This document shows, in pieces, positions 1 through 8,529 of a stretch of 64,000 nucleotides of DNA; position 1 is the first letter of the stretch; each line of letters starts with the position of its first letter. The notes beneath the pieces were generated by a model. That model worked only from the letters and a program-made list of their open reading frames with translations, ran no database searches and had not been told where the DNA came from. The DNA is from Gemmobacter nectariphilus DSM 15620. GTDB taxonomy: Bacteria; Pseudomonadota; Alphaproteobacteria; Rhodobacterales; Rhodobacteraceae. The stretch is taken from positions 62,001 through 126,000 of the forward strand of contig NZ_AUCM01000006.1 in the NCBI RefSeq assembly GCF_000429765.1, read 5' to 3'. The translations under genes were made by a program, and so were the position numbers.

Positions 1-965
1 GCCGCGATCTGCGCGGAACCATCGACCGTCAGCGCCGCCGCCTGAATCTGCAACCGCTCCAGCGTGGTCAGCCCTTCGGGCGAGCGGCTGCCCTTGGCGA
101 ACAGCGCCACATCGGGGCCAAAGAAGGCCCGGTATTCGGGCAGGAACAGCGGCGTCACATCGCCCTTCAGATCGGCGCCAAAGGTCTGGTTGCCATCGGC
201 ATCGCCGCCCACCGAAACCTTGCCGGCGAAACGGTCCTGCCCATCCGAGGCAAGCCCGACATTGGCGGTGAAATCGCTCAGCGGTCCCTTGCCGGCAATG
301 GTCAGATCAAGCGCCGGCTTGCCCGGCAGGCCGATCATGCCAGCCGCGATCCCGCCCTGGGGTTCCTGCAAGGACAGATCCAGCGACAAGTCGCGGCTGG
401 CATTGGCAAAGCTGCCTTTCAGCGCCAGTTTGCCCAGGGTGCCATCGGTGCGTTCCAGCACCAGCTGGGCCTGACCCTCGCCGCCCGACAGGTTGGCGCC
501 GCCTTCTAGCCGGGCCTCGACCGGCTCGCCCAGGATGGTGGGGCCAAGGCTGATCCGGTCGGCCTTCATTTCGCCCACGCGCACCGAAACCGGCAATTCC
601 GGCAGGGCAAAGGGCGTCGCCTCGGGGCTGGGGGCGGCGGCTTCGGTCTGGGGCAGGCGCTTCAGCTCGATGCTGCCTGCGGTCAGGCTGTTCACCTCGA
701 CCCGCCCGACCAGCAGGGCGGCGCGGCTCCAGTCCAGGGCCACATCGGTCAGCCGCAGCCAGACGCCCTGATCGTCGGCAATGGTCAGCGCGGCGATCTG
801 CGCGCGCGAGGACAGCGCGCCCTGAAACCCCTCGATCCGCACCTCGCGCCCGGCGCCGGACAGGTTATCCTCCAGCAGGGCGGTCAGAAAACCGCGGTCG
901 TCACTTTGCTGGGCCAAGGCACCCAGCGGGACAAGACATGTTGCCAGAAGAAGCGCGCGCCGCAT
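1..965 (-). CDS. tamB: Translocation and assembly module protein TamB, N-terminal part (runs off the left edge)
   Basis: The frame is open from the ATG at 963-965 to base 1, so only about the first 321 residues are in the window. It begins MRRALLLATCLVPLGALAQQ, a short hydrophobic segment followed by AQQ, which fits a signal peptide or signal anchor. The next stretch (residues about 30-110) alternates polar and hydrophobic residues in short beta strands, for example VRIEGFQGALSSRAQIAALTI, as in the amino-terminal region of the TamB/DUF490 family. TamB is known as a periplasm-spanning beta-taco protein that works with TamA in outer-membrane biogenesis and lipid transport. The start overlaps the tamA stop by one base (TGATG), which supports both the pairing and the start. 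Family assignment is firm from context and composition; the diagnostic C-terminal domain lies outside the window. Confidence 0.85.
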   Translation of the reverse strand, partial: MRRALLLATCLVPLGALAQQSDDRGFLTALLEDNLSGAGREVRIEGFQGALSSRAQIAALTIADDQGVWLRLTDVALDWSRAALLVGRVEVNSLTAGSIELKRLPQTEAAAPSPEATPFALPELPVSVRVGEMKADRISLGPTILGEPVEARLEGGANLSGGEGQAQLVLERTDGTLGKLALKGSFANASRDLSLDLSLQEPQGGIAAGMIGLPGKPALDLTIAGKGPLSDFTANVGLASDGQDRFAGKVSVGGDADGNQTFGADLKGDVTPLFLPEYRAFFGPDVALFAKGSRSPEGLTTLERLQIQAAALTVDGSAQIA

Positions 966-2782
966 CAGAAGGCCTGCCCGATGCCAAGGTAGAACTGCAA
1001 GCCATCCCCCTTTCGCCCGCCAGCCGGAACCGCAAGATCCAGCCGCAGGGGGCCAACCGGGGTTGCATAGCGCACACCAATGCCGGCGCCCGCGTGCCAG
1101 CTGGACAAGGCGCCAGCGTTGAACGTGGAATCCGTGATGCGGCCATAATCGAAGAAACCGACCAGGCCGATCTTTTCGGTCACCTTGCCCCGCACCTCCA
1201 GCGAGCCGCCCAGGAACCGCGATCCGCCCGAGGCGACCCCGCCGATCGTGACCCCCAGCGACTTGTAGGGCTGGCCGCGCACCGTGCCGCCGCCGCCCGA
1301 CCAGAAGCGATAATCCGTCGGCGTATCGTCCAGCGCGGCCCCCGCGATGAACCCGCCCTGAAAGCGCGCCGCGAAAACGATCCGCTTGCCCAGCGGATAG
1401 AACCCGCGCGCATCGACCGTGCCGCGCAGACCCGAAGCCGTGCCCCCGAACCCCAGGAACGGCATTGCCTCGGCGTCGATCCAGAAGCCCTTGCGGGTGT
1501 CCAGCGCATTGTCGCGCCGATCCCATGTCAGGCCAACCGGCAACGAGAGGCTGCGATAGTTGCGGGTGCCATTCGCATCGGTCGTGTGGGCAAAGGTGTA
1601 AACAACCTCCGCCCGCCCGGTCAGCTTGTCGTTGAAGATATGCGACAGGCCAAATCCGAACGAGGCCTGATCCGTGCGGCTGCCCGAATCGTTCACCCGC
1701 TCGACCCCCAGGGTCAGCTTGGCGGTGGTGTCGGGTGTAAAAGTGGCAGGGCGTTCCAGCGTGACGCCAAGGCTGTAATCCATCCCGCCGCTGCCCTTGA
1801 CGCCGATATTGGTCGCCTCGGCCTCGATCATCAGCCGCTCGCCGCCACCATTGAGGTTGCGATGCAGCCAATAGGCGGAAACCGTGGCGCCTTCGGTGCT
1901 GGTCAGTTCTGCCCCGAAGCCCAGCCGGCGCAGCGGCATTTCCGAAACGCTGGCCGCAATGTCCAGCGTGTTGCCGGGGCCAAGGGTTTCCGCCTCGGTC
2001 ATGGCGACGGATCGGAAAACGCCGGTGCGCCGCAGTCGGTCGGCGGCCTTGCGCAATTCCTCGGGCGAATAGATCGTGCCCTCTTTCAGCCCGGCGATCT
2101 TGTAAAGCCGCGCCAGCCGCATCCGCTGCTGACCACTGAAAGTCAGCTTGCCGAACCGCGCCTGCGGGCCGGGGGCGATGCCAAGCCGCGCATCCAGCGT
2201 ATGACGCGGATGATTGGCGGTCAGCTGCTGGCTGCCCACCTTGGCCTTGGCATGGCCGATGGTGCGCCAACCGTCGACCGCCGCATCCGCTGCATCGCGA
2301 ATGGTGCCGGAATAGGCCGGCTGGCCAACCGCAAACCCGCCGGGCAAGCGGGTGCCCGGCGCCAGCGGCGCCGCCTCGGCCCGGCTAAAGGTGAACTCGG
2401 GGCCGGGTTTCACCTCGATGGTCACGTTGCGAATCTGGGAAGGCGCGTTCAGCGGTGCGATATCCGCCGCCTCGCGCCCGTCGATGCGGATCGAGATGAT
2501 GCCGGAATAATGCCCCGCCGCATACAGCGCGCCCAGAAGGCGGGCATAATCGGCCTGCGCGGCACCGAAGATTTCCTGCGCTTCGGTCCGGCCATCGCGC
2601 CGCGCAGCCTCGGTCAGCGAGGCGCCACGCAGCGAATCGGCCAGATCCTTCGATGCCCCCGGAAGCGCAAAGGTCACCCCATCCAGCGCCCATGCAGAGG
2701 ATGCCGCGAACACCATCGAGGTCACGACGGGCAGGACACCCCTGGGAACACGACCAACAGACACGACACACCCCGCAAGCAT
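965..2782 (-). CDS. tamA: Outer-membrane assembly protein TamA (BamA/Omp85 family)
   Basis: This 605-residue protein has the size and layout of TamA: an N-terminal hydrophobic signal (residues about 10-32, ending SSAWA), three POTRA-like modules (about 40-260, with segments such as LKEGTIYSPEELRKAADRL), and a C-terminal bacterial surface antigen (D15) barrel from about 280. The protein ends in Phe after LGIGQA, the usual outer-membrane barrel C-terminus. TamA sits in the outer membrane and acts with TamB, whose gene follows with a one-base overlap. No good ribosome site precedes the ATG at 2782, so an internal Met before VFAASSAWA (residue 23) is a possible alternative start. The gene lies 99 bases downstream of the carboxynorspermidine operon, separated from it by a hairpin terminator, so it probably has its own promoter in that gap. 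Confidence 0.93.
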   Translation of the reverse strand: MLAGCVVSVGRVPRGVLPVVTSMVFAASSAWALDGVTFALPGASKDLADSLRGASLTEAARRDGRTEAQEIFGAAQADYARLLGALYAAGHYSGIISIRIDGREAADIAPLNAPSQIRNVTIEVKPGPEFTFSRAEAAPLAPGTRLPGGFAVGQPAYSGTIRDAADAAVDGWRTIGHAKAKVGSQQLTANHPRHTLDARLGIAPGPQARFGKLTFSGQQRMRLARLYKIAGLKEGTIYSPEELRKAADRLRRTGVFRSVAMTEAETLGPGNTLDIAASVSEMPLRRLGFGAELTSTEGATVSAYWLHRNLNGGGERLMIEAEATNIGVKGSGGMDYSLGVTLERPATFTPDTTAKLTLGVERVNDSGSRTDQASFGFGLSHIFNDKLTGRAEVVYTFAHTTDANGTRNYRSLSLPVGLTWDRRDNALDTRKGFWIDAEAMPFLGFGGTASGLRGTVDARGFYPLGKRIVFAARFQGGFIAGAALDDTPTDYRFWSGGGGTVRGQPYKSLGVTIGGVASGGSRFLGGSLEVRGKVTEKIGLVGFFDYGRITDSTFNAGALSSWHAGAGIGVRYATPVGPLRLDLAVPAGGRKGDGLQFYLGIGQAF

Positions 2783-2826
2783 GAGGCGAATCTCGCATGG
2801 ACCCGATTCAAGGGCAATGCCGGGGC

Positions 2827-2859
2827 AAAGGAAAACCGGGGGAAACTGGCCCCCCGGTT
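2827..2859 (-). terminator. Rho-independent terminator of the carboxynorspermidine operon
   Basis: Read on the minus strand, a perfect 9-bp stem (AACCGGGGG pairing with CCCCCGGTT) with an 8-base loop is followed by TTCCTTT. It lies 22 bases after the stop codon of the dehydrogenase gene and before tamA. Confidence 0.75.
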
Positions 2860-2881
2860 CACATCGGCGTTGGATCGCCGA

Positions 2882-4129
2882 TCAGAAGTTCAGCGGACGG
2901 TCGCCCTGCGCATCACGAATGCAGGTCGGCAGACCGATCTGGTTCAGGATCGCCAGGAATGGCTTGGGGTCCAGTTCCTCGACGTTCTTCATAGTGCCGA
3001 CATCCCAGGTGCCATTCGCGATCAGCATGGCGGCTGCAACCGGCGGCACGCCGGCGGTATAGCTGATGCCTTGCGAACCGACCTCGAGATAGGCGTCCTT
3101 GTGGTCGGCGACGTTATAGATGAACACCTCGGCCGTCGCGCCGTCCTTGGTGCCCTTGACCAGCGTGCCGATGCAGGTCTTGCCGGTATAGTCCGGCGCC
3201 AGCGACGAGGGGTCGGGCAGCACGGCCTTGACCACCTTGAGCGGGACCACTTCCAGCCCTTCGGCGGTTTTCACCGGCTTTTCCGACAGCAGGCCCAGGT
3301 TCTTCAGCACGGTGAACACGTTGATGTAGTGATCGCCAAAGCCCATCCAGAACCGCACATCCGCCTGCGGATAGTTGGTGGCAAGGCTATGCACCTCGTC
3401 ATGGCCGGTCAGATAGGCTTTCTGTTCGCCCACCACCGGCAGATCCCAGGTCTTGCCGACCTCGAACATCCTGTTTTCCTGCCAGCCGCCATTTTGCCAG
3501 CTGTAAACGGTGCCGGTGAATTCGCGGAAGTTGATTTCCGGATCAAAGTTGGTGCTGAACCAGCGGCCATGGCTGCCCGCGTTGATGTCCACGATGTCGA
3601 TCGACTGCGGCTGCGGCACATAGTCGTCAATGGCCAGCTTGGCATAGGCATTCACCACGCCCGGATCGAAGCCGACGCCCAGAATGGCGGTGACGCCGGC
3701 CTTGGCCGCTGCCTCGCGCCGCTTCCATTCATAGTTGCCATACCATGGCGGGGCTTCGCAGATCTTCTCGGGATCTTCGTGAATCGCCGTGTCCATATAG
3801 GCCACACCGCAGGCGATGCAGGCATCCAGCACCGGCATGTTCACAAAGGCCTGCGCGACATTGATGACAATCTGCGCGCCGGTCTTGCGGATCAGCGCCG
3901 CCACCTCGTCGGTATCGCGGGCGTTCACGGCATGGGCTTGCAACGCGCCCTCAACCTTCAGGCTGCCTTTTTCGCGGACACTCGCGATGATCGCTTCACA
4001 TTTCGAAAGCGTTCGCGAAGCGATGTGAATGTCGCCCAGCACGTCGTTGTTCTGCGCGCATTTATGCGCCACGACCTGGGCCACGCCACCGGCGCCGATG
4101 ATCAGGACATTGCGTTTCATTTCGCCCAT
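2882..4129 (-). CDS. Carboxynorspermidine synthase/dehydrogenase (saccharopine dehydrogenase family)
   Basis: The 415-residue protein belongs to the saccharopine dehydrogenase-like family. A Rossmann NAD(P) motif is at the start (VLIIGAGGVAQVV, residues about 8-20), followed by IASRTLSKC and a catalytic/dimer domain with GVAYMDTAIHEDPE and GFDPGVVNAYAKLA. In the alternative polyamine pathway this enzyme condenses a diamine with aspartate semialdehyde and reduces the Schiff base to carboxy(nor)spermidine. The gene follows nspC by 24 bases on the same strand, which fixes the pathway. Two starts are possible: the chosen ATG has AAGGAGG only 3 bases upstream; a second ATG three codons in (MKRNVLI) sits 12 bases from the same site and matches the usual family start better. 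In an organism of this type the final product is probably spermidine; that is inference. Confidence 0.92.
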   Translation of the reverse strand: MGEMKRNVLIIGAGGVAQVVAHKCAQNNDVLGDIHIASRTLSKCEAIIASVREKGSLKVEGALQAHAVNARDTDEVAALIRKTGAQIVINVAQAFVNMPVLDACIACGVAYMDTAIHEDPEKICEAPPWYGNYEWKRREAAAKAGVTAILGVGFDPGVVNAYAKLAIDDYVPQPQSIDIVDINAGSHGRWFSTNFDPEINFREFTGTVYSWQNGGWQENRMFEVGKTWDLPVVGEQKAYLTGHDEVHSLATNYPQADVRFWMGFGDHYINVFTVLKNLGLLSEKPVKTAEGLEVVPLKVVKAVLPDPSSLAPDYTGKTCIGTLVKGTKDGATAEVFIYNVADHKDAYLEVGSQGISYTAGVPPVAAAMLIANGTWDVGTMKNVEELDPKPFLAILNQIGLPTCIRDAQGDRPLNF

Positions 4130-4153
4130 GCACCTCCTTGGGGTTCTGCGGGT

Positions 4154-5248
4154 TTACGAAAGGGCGGCCACGAATTCGTCGTAGCCGAACGAGCGTTCAA
4201 GTTTCACCGTGCCATCCAGCTCGCGCACCGCGATGGAGGGCATCTTGACGCCATTGAACCAGTTCTTCTTGACCATCGTGTAACCGGCAGCATCCTGGAT
4301 GCTCAGCCGATCGCCGGGTTTCAGCGGCTGATCGAACCGGAATTCACCGAAAATGTCGCCGGCCAGACAGGACTTGCCGCAGACCATCCATTCGTGGTCA
4401 CCGCTTTCCGCCATCTTGGCCGGCTGACGGTAGATCAGCAGATCCAGCATATGCGCCTCGATGGAGCTGTCCACGATGGCAAGGTTCTTGCCATTGAACA
4501 GCGTGTCCAGCACCGTCACCTCCAGCGTGGCCGAATTGGTGATCGCGGCTTCGCCCGGCTCCAGATAGACCTGAACGCCGTTCTCATCCGAGAACCGTTT
4601 CAGCCGGTCGGCCAGCTTGTCCAGCGGATAGCCCTCGCCGGTGAAATGGATACCGCCGCCAAGGCTGATCCATTTCATCTGGCGGATAAGGAACCCGAAC
4701 CTTTGTTCGATATGCCCCAGCATCGCGTCAAACCGGCCGAAATCGGCGTTCTCGCAATTGTTGTGGAACATGAAGCCGCTGACACGGTCCGCCACCTTGG
4801 CAATCGCATCGGGGTCATGTTCGCCCAGCCGCGAGAAGGGGCGCGCCGGATCCGCCAGATCGAAGCCCGAGGTCGAGACGCCCGGATTCACCCGCAGGCC
4901 CCGCACATGGCCCGCAGATACGGCATCGAAGCGGTCCAGCTGGCCGATGGTGTTAAAGATGATCTTGTCCGAAGACGCCAGAACCTCGTCGATTTCGTCC
5001 GGCGCATAGGCGACCGAATAGGCGTGGGTCTCGCCGGGAAATTTTTCGCGCCCCAGCTTGACCTCGAAGAGCGAGCTGGACGTGGTGCCGTCCATATACT
5101 GCGACATGAAGTCGAACACCGACCAGGTGGCGAAACACTTCAGCGCCAGCAGGGATTTCGCCCCGGACCGCTCGCGCAGCCAGGCGATCTTTTCCATGTT
5201 CGGCAGCAAACGCGCCTTGTCGATGACGTAGCAGGGTGTGGGAAGCAT
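4154..5248 (-). CDS. nspC: Carboxynorspermidine decarboxylase (PLP-dependent, fold III)
   Basis: This 364-residue enzyme starts MLPTPCYVIDKARL and carries the fold-III PLP lysine in SLLALKCFATWSVFD (about residues 35-50). It also has SSSLFEVKLGRE, the phosphate-binding SLGGGIHFT, and the C-terminal CGKSCLAGDIFGEF segment whose Cys is characteristic of the decarboxylase family. It removes CO2 from carboxy(nor)spermidine made by the downstream dehydrogenase. The ATG at 5246-5248 was chosen because GGAAGG lies 8 bases upstream and homologues begin with the same TPCYVID motif. An upstream in-frame Met (5329) would add 27 residues of low-complexity, arginine- and proline-rich sequence and is unlikely. 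The gene is first in a two-gene operon and divergent from a GNAT gene. Confidence 0.93.
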   Translation of the reverse strand: MLPTPCYVIDKARLLPNMEKIAWLRERSGAKSLLALKCFATWSVFDFMSQYMDGTTSSSLFEVKLGREKFPGETHAYSVAYAPDEIDEVLASSDKIIFNTIGQLDRFDAVSAGHVRGLRVNPGVSTSGFDLADPARPFSRLGEHDPDAIAKVADRVSGFMFHNNCENADFGRFDAMLGHIEQRFGFLIRQMKWISLGGGIHFTGEGYPLDKLADRLKRFSDENGVQVYLEPGEAAITNSATLEVTVLDTLFNGKNLAIVDSSIEAHMLDLLIYRQPAKMAESGDHEWMVCGKSCLAGDIFGEFRFDQPLKPGDRLSIQDAAGYTMVKKNWFNGVKMPSIAVRELDGTVKLERSFGYDEFVAALS

Positions 5249-5359
5249 GGCGGGCCCTTCCGGCGACGGTGGTCGAAAGTGCGCGGACGTGCGCGGGCGG
5301 CGTGTAGCGGGTTTGGCCCGAAGTCTCAATACAATTTGGGGCCTGCCATGCCGTCATGC

Positions 5360-5375
5360 AACCCTTGCAAGGGTT
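5360..5375. promoter_or_regulatory. 16-bp perfect palindrome in the nspC/GNAT divergent region
   Basis: AACCCTTGCAAGGGTT is a perfect palindrome, 112 bases from the nspC start and 42 bases before the GNAT start, in the only gap between the two divergent genes. It is followed by a short T run on the plus strand, so it could be an operator or a weak hairpin. No regulator gene lies beside it. Confidence 0.4.
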
Positions 5376-5416
5376 TTGCGCCCACGGCATCACTGACGCA
5401 CAACCCCCGAGGCCCC

Positions 5417-5881
5417 ATGACCGACATCACCTTGCGCCCTGTTCCCGTCACCGACCCGCAAGCGCAGGCCTGCCTGATCGCCTATTACGACGAACTTTCG
5501 CGCCGCTTTGGCACGCTGTTCGAGCCAGGGGTCGAGCCGGACCCGACCGTCTATGATCCGCCGCGCGGCATCTTCCTGCTGGCCGAGCGCGCAGGCCAGG
5601 TGCTGGGCTGCGTCGGCCTGCGGCCCGACGGCGCGGGGGGCGAGATCAAGCGGCTCTGGGTATCGCCCGGCGCCCGCGGCCTCGGCCTGTCGCGGCGGCT
5701 GATGGCGGCCGTGGAACAGGCGGCGCGCGATCTGGGCTATGCCCGCCTGCGCCTCGACACCAGCCGCCATCTGGCCGAGGCCATCGCGCTGTATCGCCGC
5801 GATGGATGGGCCGAGATCGCGCGCTACAACGACAATCCCTATGCGGATTTCTTCTTTGAAAAGGCGCTGGACGCGCCCTAG
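5417..5881 (+). CDS. GNAT family N-acetyltransferase
   Basis: The 154-residue protein covers a whole single GNAT fold: N-terminal strand MTDITLRPVPVTDPQ, beta strands GIFLLAERAGQVLGCVGLRP (residues about 54-73), the acetyl-CoA pyrophosphate loop in GARGLGLSRRLMAAVEQ (about 86-102, RxxGxx type), and the C-terminal LYRRDGWAEIARYNDNPYADFFFEKAL, where a conserved Tyr is usual. It transfers an acetyl group from acetyl-CoA to an unknown acceptor amine. The start was set at ATG 5417 with GAGG four bases upstream. Much longer open sequence to the left in this frame is antisense to tamA, the dehydrogenase and nspC and is not coding. Its stop shares the CTAG tetranucleotide with the stop of the convergent MFS gene. 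The substrate cannot be told. Confidence 0.85.
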   Translation: MTDITLRPVPVTDPQAQACLIAYYDELSRRFGTLFEPGVEPDPTVYDPPRGIFLLAERAGQVLGCVGLRPDGAGGEIKRLWVSPGARGLGLSRRLMAAVEQAARDLGYARLRLDTSRHLAEAIALYRRDGWAEIARYNDNPYADFFFEKALDAP

Positions 5882-7053
5882 GTGCTGCGCAAGGCGTGCA
5901 GCGCCAGGACAGAGATCAAGATCAGCCCCAGGCTCAGCCCCACCAGCGCGCCGAAGCCCGGCCCCTCCAGCAGCAAGGCCCCGATCATCGGCGCAAAGGC
6001 GTTGATGACCATCGAGGGCACCTGAATCCGCCCGGCATTGGCGCCATAATTCTCGGCCCCCAGCATGTCCGCAATCAGCACGGGGCGCAGGATGGTCGTC
6101 ATGCCGATCGCCGCGCCCTGAACCAGCACATAGGCGATGACCATCCCGACCCCGGCCCCGGACAGGGCAAGGAATGTGGTGGCCACGAACATCGCGCACA
6201 GGGTCAGCAGTGTGGCCCGTGCGTTGCTGATCCTGGCCTCGGAATACATCAGCGCGAATCGCCCGGCGACCTGCGCAGGTCCGATCACGGCCGCCGCAAA
6301 GACCGCCAGTTCCTGCGAATAGCCGCGCCCGACCAGCACCGGGATCAGCAGGTGCGCGATCATCCAGTGGCTCAGGCCGGACAGCGAGAACATCACCGCC
6401 AGCAGCCAAAGCCTGCGGGACCGCGTGCCCGATCCGATGGGTGGCGCTGGCGCGGCAACCGGCGGCGGCGCGCCAGCGCGAATCCGCCGGGTGCCCCACC
6501 AGTTCAACGGCACCACGCCAAAAGCCATCACCGCCGCCCCCGTCATCAGGGCGAACCGCCAGCCCTGCCCCTGCGCCAGCGCGGTGTAGGCCGGAATGGA
6601 AACGGTGCTGGCAAATCCGGCAACCAGCGTCACCCGGATGATCGCGCGGCGGGCATCGCGGCCAAGACGCCGGATCAGAAAGGCAAAGCAGACCTCGTAT
6701 TGGCTGGACAGCTGCCCGATGCCCAGCAGCATCCAGATCAGCGCCCATTGCACCGGCGTCTGCACCTGCGACATCAGCACCAGCGCAACCACCCCGATCA
6801 TGGCACCGAACACCATGAGTTCAGGGCCGCGCCCGCCATCGACGACCTTGCCGATCAGCGGGGCAAAGGCGGCCCCGACCAGCAGCGCCAGCATGGGGCC
6901 AAGGGCCAGCGTGGACTTGGCCCAGCCCAGATCCTCGTGCCAGAACAGCACCAGCCCGGCAAAGACAAAGAACTGGCAGGCAAAGCCCAGCATCTGCCCG
7001 GCCGCCAGCGCCCAGACGGCCGGGCCGCGCGACAGGGCCTCGGTGGGGCTCAT
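5878..7053 (-). CDS. Major facilitator superfamily transporter
   Basis: This 391-residue protein is almost wholly hydrophobic and shows about twelve predicted membrane helices in two halves, with a polar arginine-rich loop near residue 190-215 (NWWGTRRIRAG to GSGTRSRRLW). The loop after the second helix, IGKVVDGGRGPELMVFG, resembles the MFS motif A position (G-x-x-x-D-R-x-G-R) though degenerate. It sits in the inner membrane and presumably exchanges a small solute; the substrate is not indicated. The start lies 3 bases after the stop of the M32 carboxypeptidase gene, so ctaA, the peptidase and this carrier form one operon. The last base of coding overlaps the convergent GNAT gene in the palindrome CTAG, which supplies both stop codons. 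Confidence 0.85.
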   Translation of the reverse strand: MSPTEALSRGPAVWALAAGQMLGFACQFFVFAGLVLFWHEDLGWAKSTLALGPMLALLVGAAFAPLIGKVVDGGRGPELMVFGAMIGVVALVLMSQVQTPVQWALIWMLLGIGQLSSQYEVCFAFLIRRLGRDARRAIIRVTLVAGFASTVSIPAYTALAQGQGWRFALMTGAAVMAFGVVPLNWWGTRRIRAGAPPPVAAPAPPIGSGTRSRRLWLLAVMFSLSGLSHWMIAHLLIPVLVGRGYSQELAVFAAAVIGPAQVAGRFALMYSEARISNARATLLTLCAMFVATTFLALSGAGVGMVIAYVLVQGAAIGMTTILRPVLIADMLGAENYGANAGRIQVPSMVINAFAPMIGALLLEGPGFGALVGLSLGLILISVLALHALRST

Positions 7054-7056
7054 GCG

Positions 7057-8529
7057 TCAGAGCCGGTAGAGATCACCGAACTTCGCCTCGAGGTAATCCA
7101 GCAGCGGGCCTTCGTCGGGGGCAAAGCCGCAGGCATGTTCCACCGTCGCGCGCGGCTCGCGCAGCCCGCCGTGGCGTTGCAGCCGATCGCGCAGCCAGCC
7201 AGTGGCCGGCGAGGTATCGCCCGAGGCCAGCGCGACATCCAGATCGGGCAGGTCAGCCCGCATCGCCCGCGTCAGGCAGCCGGCATAGACATTGCCCAGC
7301 GAATAGGTGGGGAAATAGCCGAACAGGCCCACTGACCAATGCACATCTTGCAACATGCCATGCGAAGGCCGGTCCACCGCCACGCCGAAATCGGCCAGGA
7401 ACCGATCGTTCCAGGCGGCTTCCAGATCGGTCGGCAGCAGATCGCCGGCAATCAGCGCGCGTTCCAGATCGAAGCGCATCATGATGTGCAGGTTGTAATG
7501 CACCTCGTCGGCCTCGGTGCGGATGAAACCGGGCTGCACCCGGTTCACGGCGGCATAGAACGCGCCTTCGTCGCCCAGGTTCAGTGCCAGCCCCTCGGCC
7601 TGCATCCGGCGGAACAGCCAGCCGGTAAAGGCGCGGCTGCGGCCCAGCTGGTTTTCATAGCTGCGGCTTTGGCTTTCATGCACGCCCATCGACACGCCGC
7701 GCCCCAGCGGGGTCAGCAGATAGGCCTGGTCGATGTTCTGCTCATAGGCGGCGTGGCCAACCTCGTGGATGGTGGAATAGAAGCAGTTGAACGGATCGGC
7801 CTCTTGCACGCGGGTGGTGATGCGCACATCGTTGCCCGACCCGCTGGAGAACGGATGCACCGCCAGATCCAGCCGCCCGCGCGTCCAGTCATAGCCAAAG
7901 GCACTGGCCAGATCGCGGGCAATGCGCATCTGCGCCTCGGCCGGGAATTCGCCGCGCAGGGGCTCGGGCGCCGTCGCGCCCAGCACCTTTTCGCGCAAGG
8001 CAACCAGCCGGGGCCGCATCCGGCCAAAGACACCGCCGATCCATTCGGCGGTGGCGCCGGGCTCATAGTCGTCCAGCAGCGCATCATAGGCATCGGCATT
8101 GGTGCCCTGCGCCAGCGCGGCCGCCTCTTCGCGTTTCAGCGCGATGACCTGCGAAAGCGTCGGCAGGAAATGCGCCACATGGTTGCGGGCCCGGGCGTCG
8201 GCCCAGATGCCTTGTGACAGGCTGGTCAGGCGGGCGAGTTCCTGTGCCAGACGGGCAGGGATCTTCACCGCGCGATCATATTCGCGGCGGATGTGACGCA
8301 ACTGCGCGGCCTCGACCTCGGTGGCCGCGGACGCCGTGGCAAGCCAGTCCGCGATGCGCGGGTCGGTGCGGCGGGCGTGCAGCACGCCTTCCAGCGCCGC
8401 GCTTTCCTCGGACCGCTGATCGGCCGAGCCGCGCGCCATCATGGTTTCCTGATCCCAGCCCAGACGGCCGGCGACCTGCGCCAGCGCCTCGGTTTCGCGC
8501 TGGAACGCCATCAGGTCGGAATAGCTCAT
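7057..8529 (-). CDS. M32 family metallocarboxypeptidase
   Basis: The 490-residue protein matches the M32 (thermostable carboxypeptidase Taq-like) family in length. It is mostly helical, with the zinc motif HEVGH at residues 255-259 (in YSTIHEVGHAAYEQ) and the family segments HPFSSGSGNDVRITTR (about 225-240), GMQEDVHWS-like DVHWSVGLFGYFPTYSLGN and GVHESQSRSYENQLGRS. These enzymes release C-terminal residues from peptides in the cytosol. The start ATG at 8527-8529 was chosen because AAAGGG lies a few bases upstream and because it overlaps the ctaA stop by four bases (ATGA). The upstream in-frame extension (24 residues, rich in Gly, Pro and Ala) lies inside ctaA and is rejected. It is the middle gene of ctaA-peptidase-MFS. 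Confidence 0.94.
   Translation of the reverse strand: MSYSDLMAFQRETEALAQVAGRLGWDQETMMARGSADQRSEESAALEGVLHARRTDPRIADWLATASAATEVEAAQLRHIRREYDRAVKIPARLAQELARLTSLSQGIWADARARNHVAHFLPTLSQVIALKREEAAALAQGTNADAYDALLDDYEPGATAEWIGGVFGRMRPRLVALREKVLGATAPEPLRGEFPAEAQMRIARDLASAFGYDWTRGRLDLAVHPFSSGSGNDVRITTRVQEADPFNCFYSTIHEVGHAAYEQNIDQAYLLTPLGRGVSMGVHESQSRSYENQLGRSRAFTGWLFRRMQAEGLALNLGDEGAFYAAVNRVQPGFIRTEADEVHYNLHIMMRFDLERALIAGDLLPTDLEAAWNDRFLADFGVAVDRPSHGMLQDVHWSVGLFGYFPTYSLGNVYAGCLTRAMRADLPDLDVALASGDTSPATGWLRDRLQRHGGLREPRATVEHACGFAPDEGPLLDYLEAKFGDLYRL

Noticed and set aside
938-5416. A plus-strand frame open for more than 4 kb to the left of the GNAT gene
   Set aside because: It is antisense to tamA, the carboxynorspermidine dehydrogenase and nspC, all with clear family motifs. 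Its translation is rich in Arg, Gln, His and Gly with no domain. Only the last 154 codons are real.
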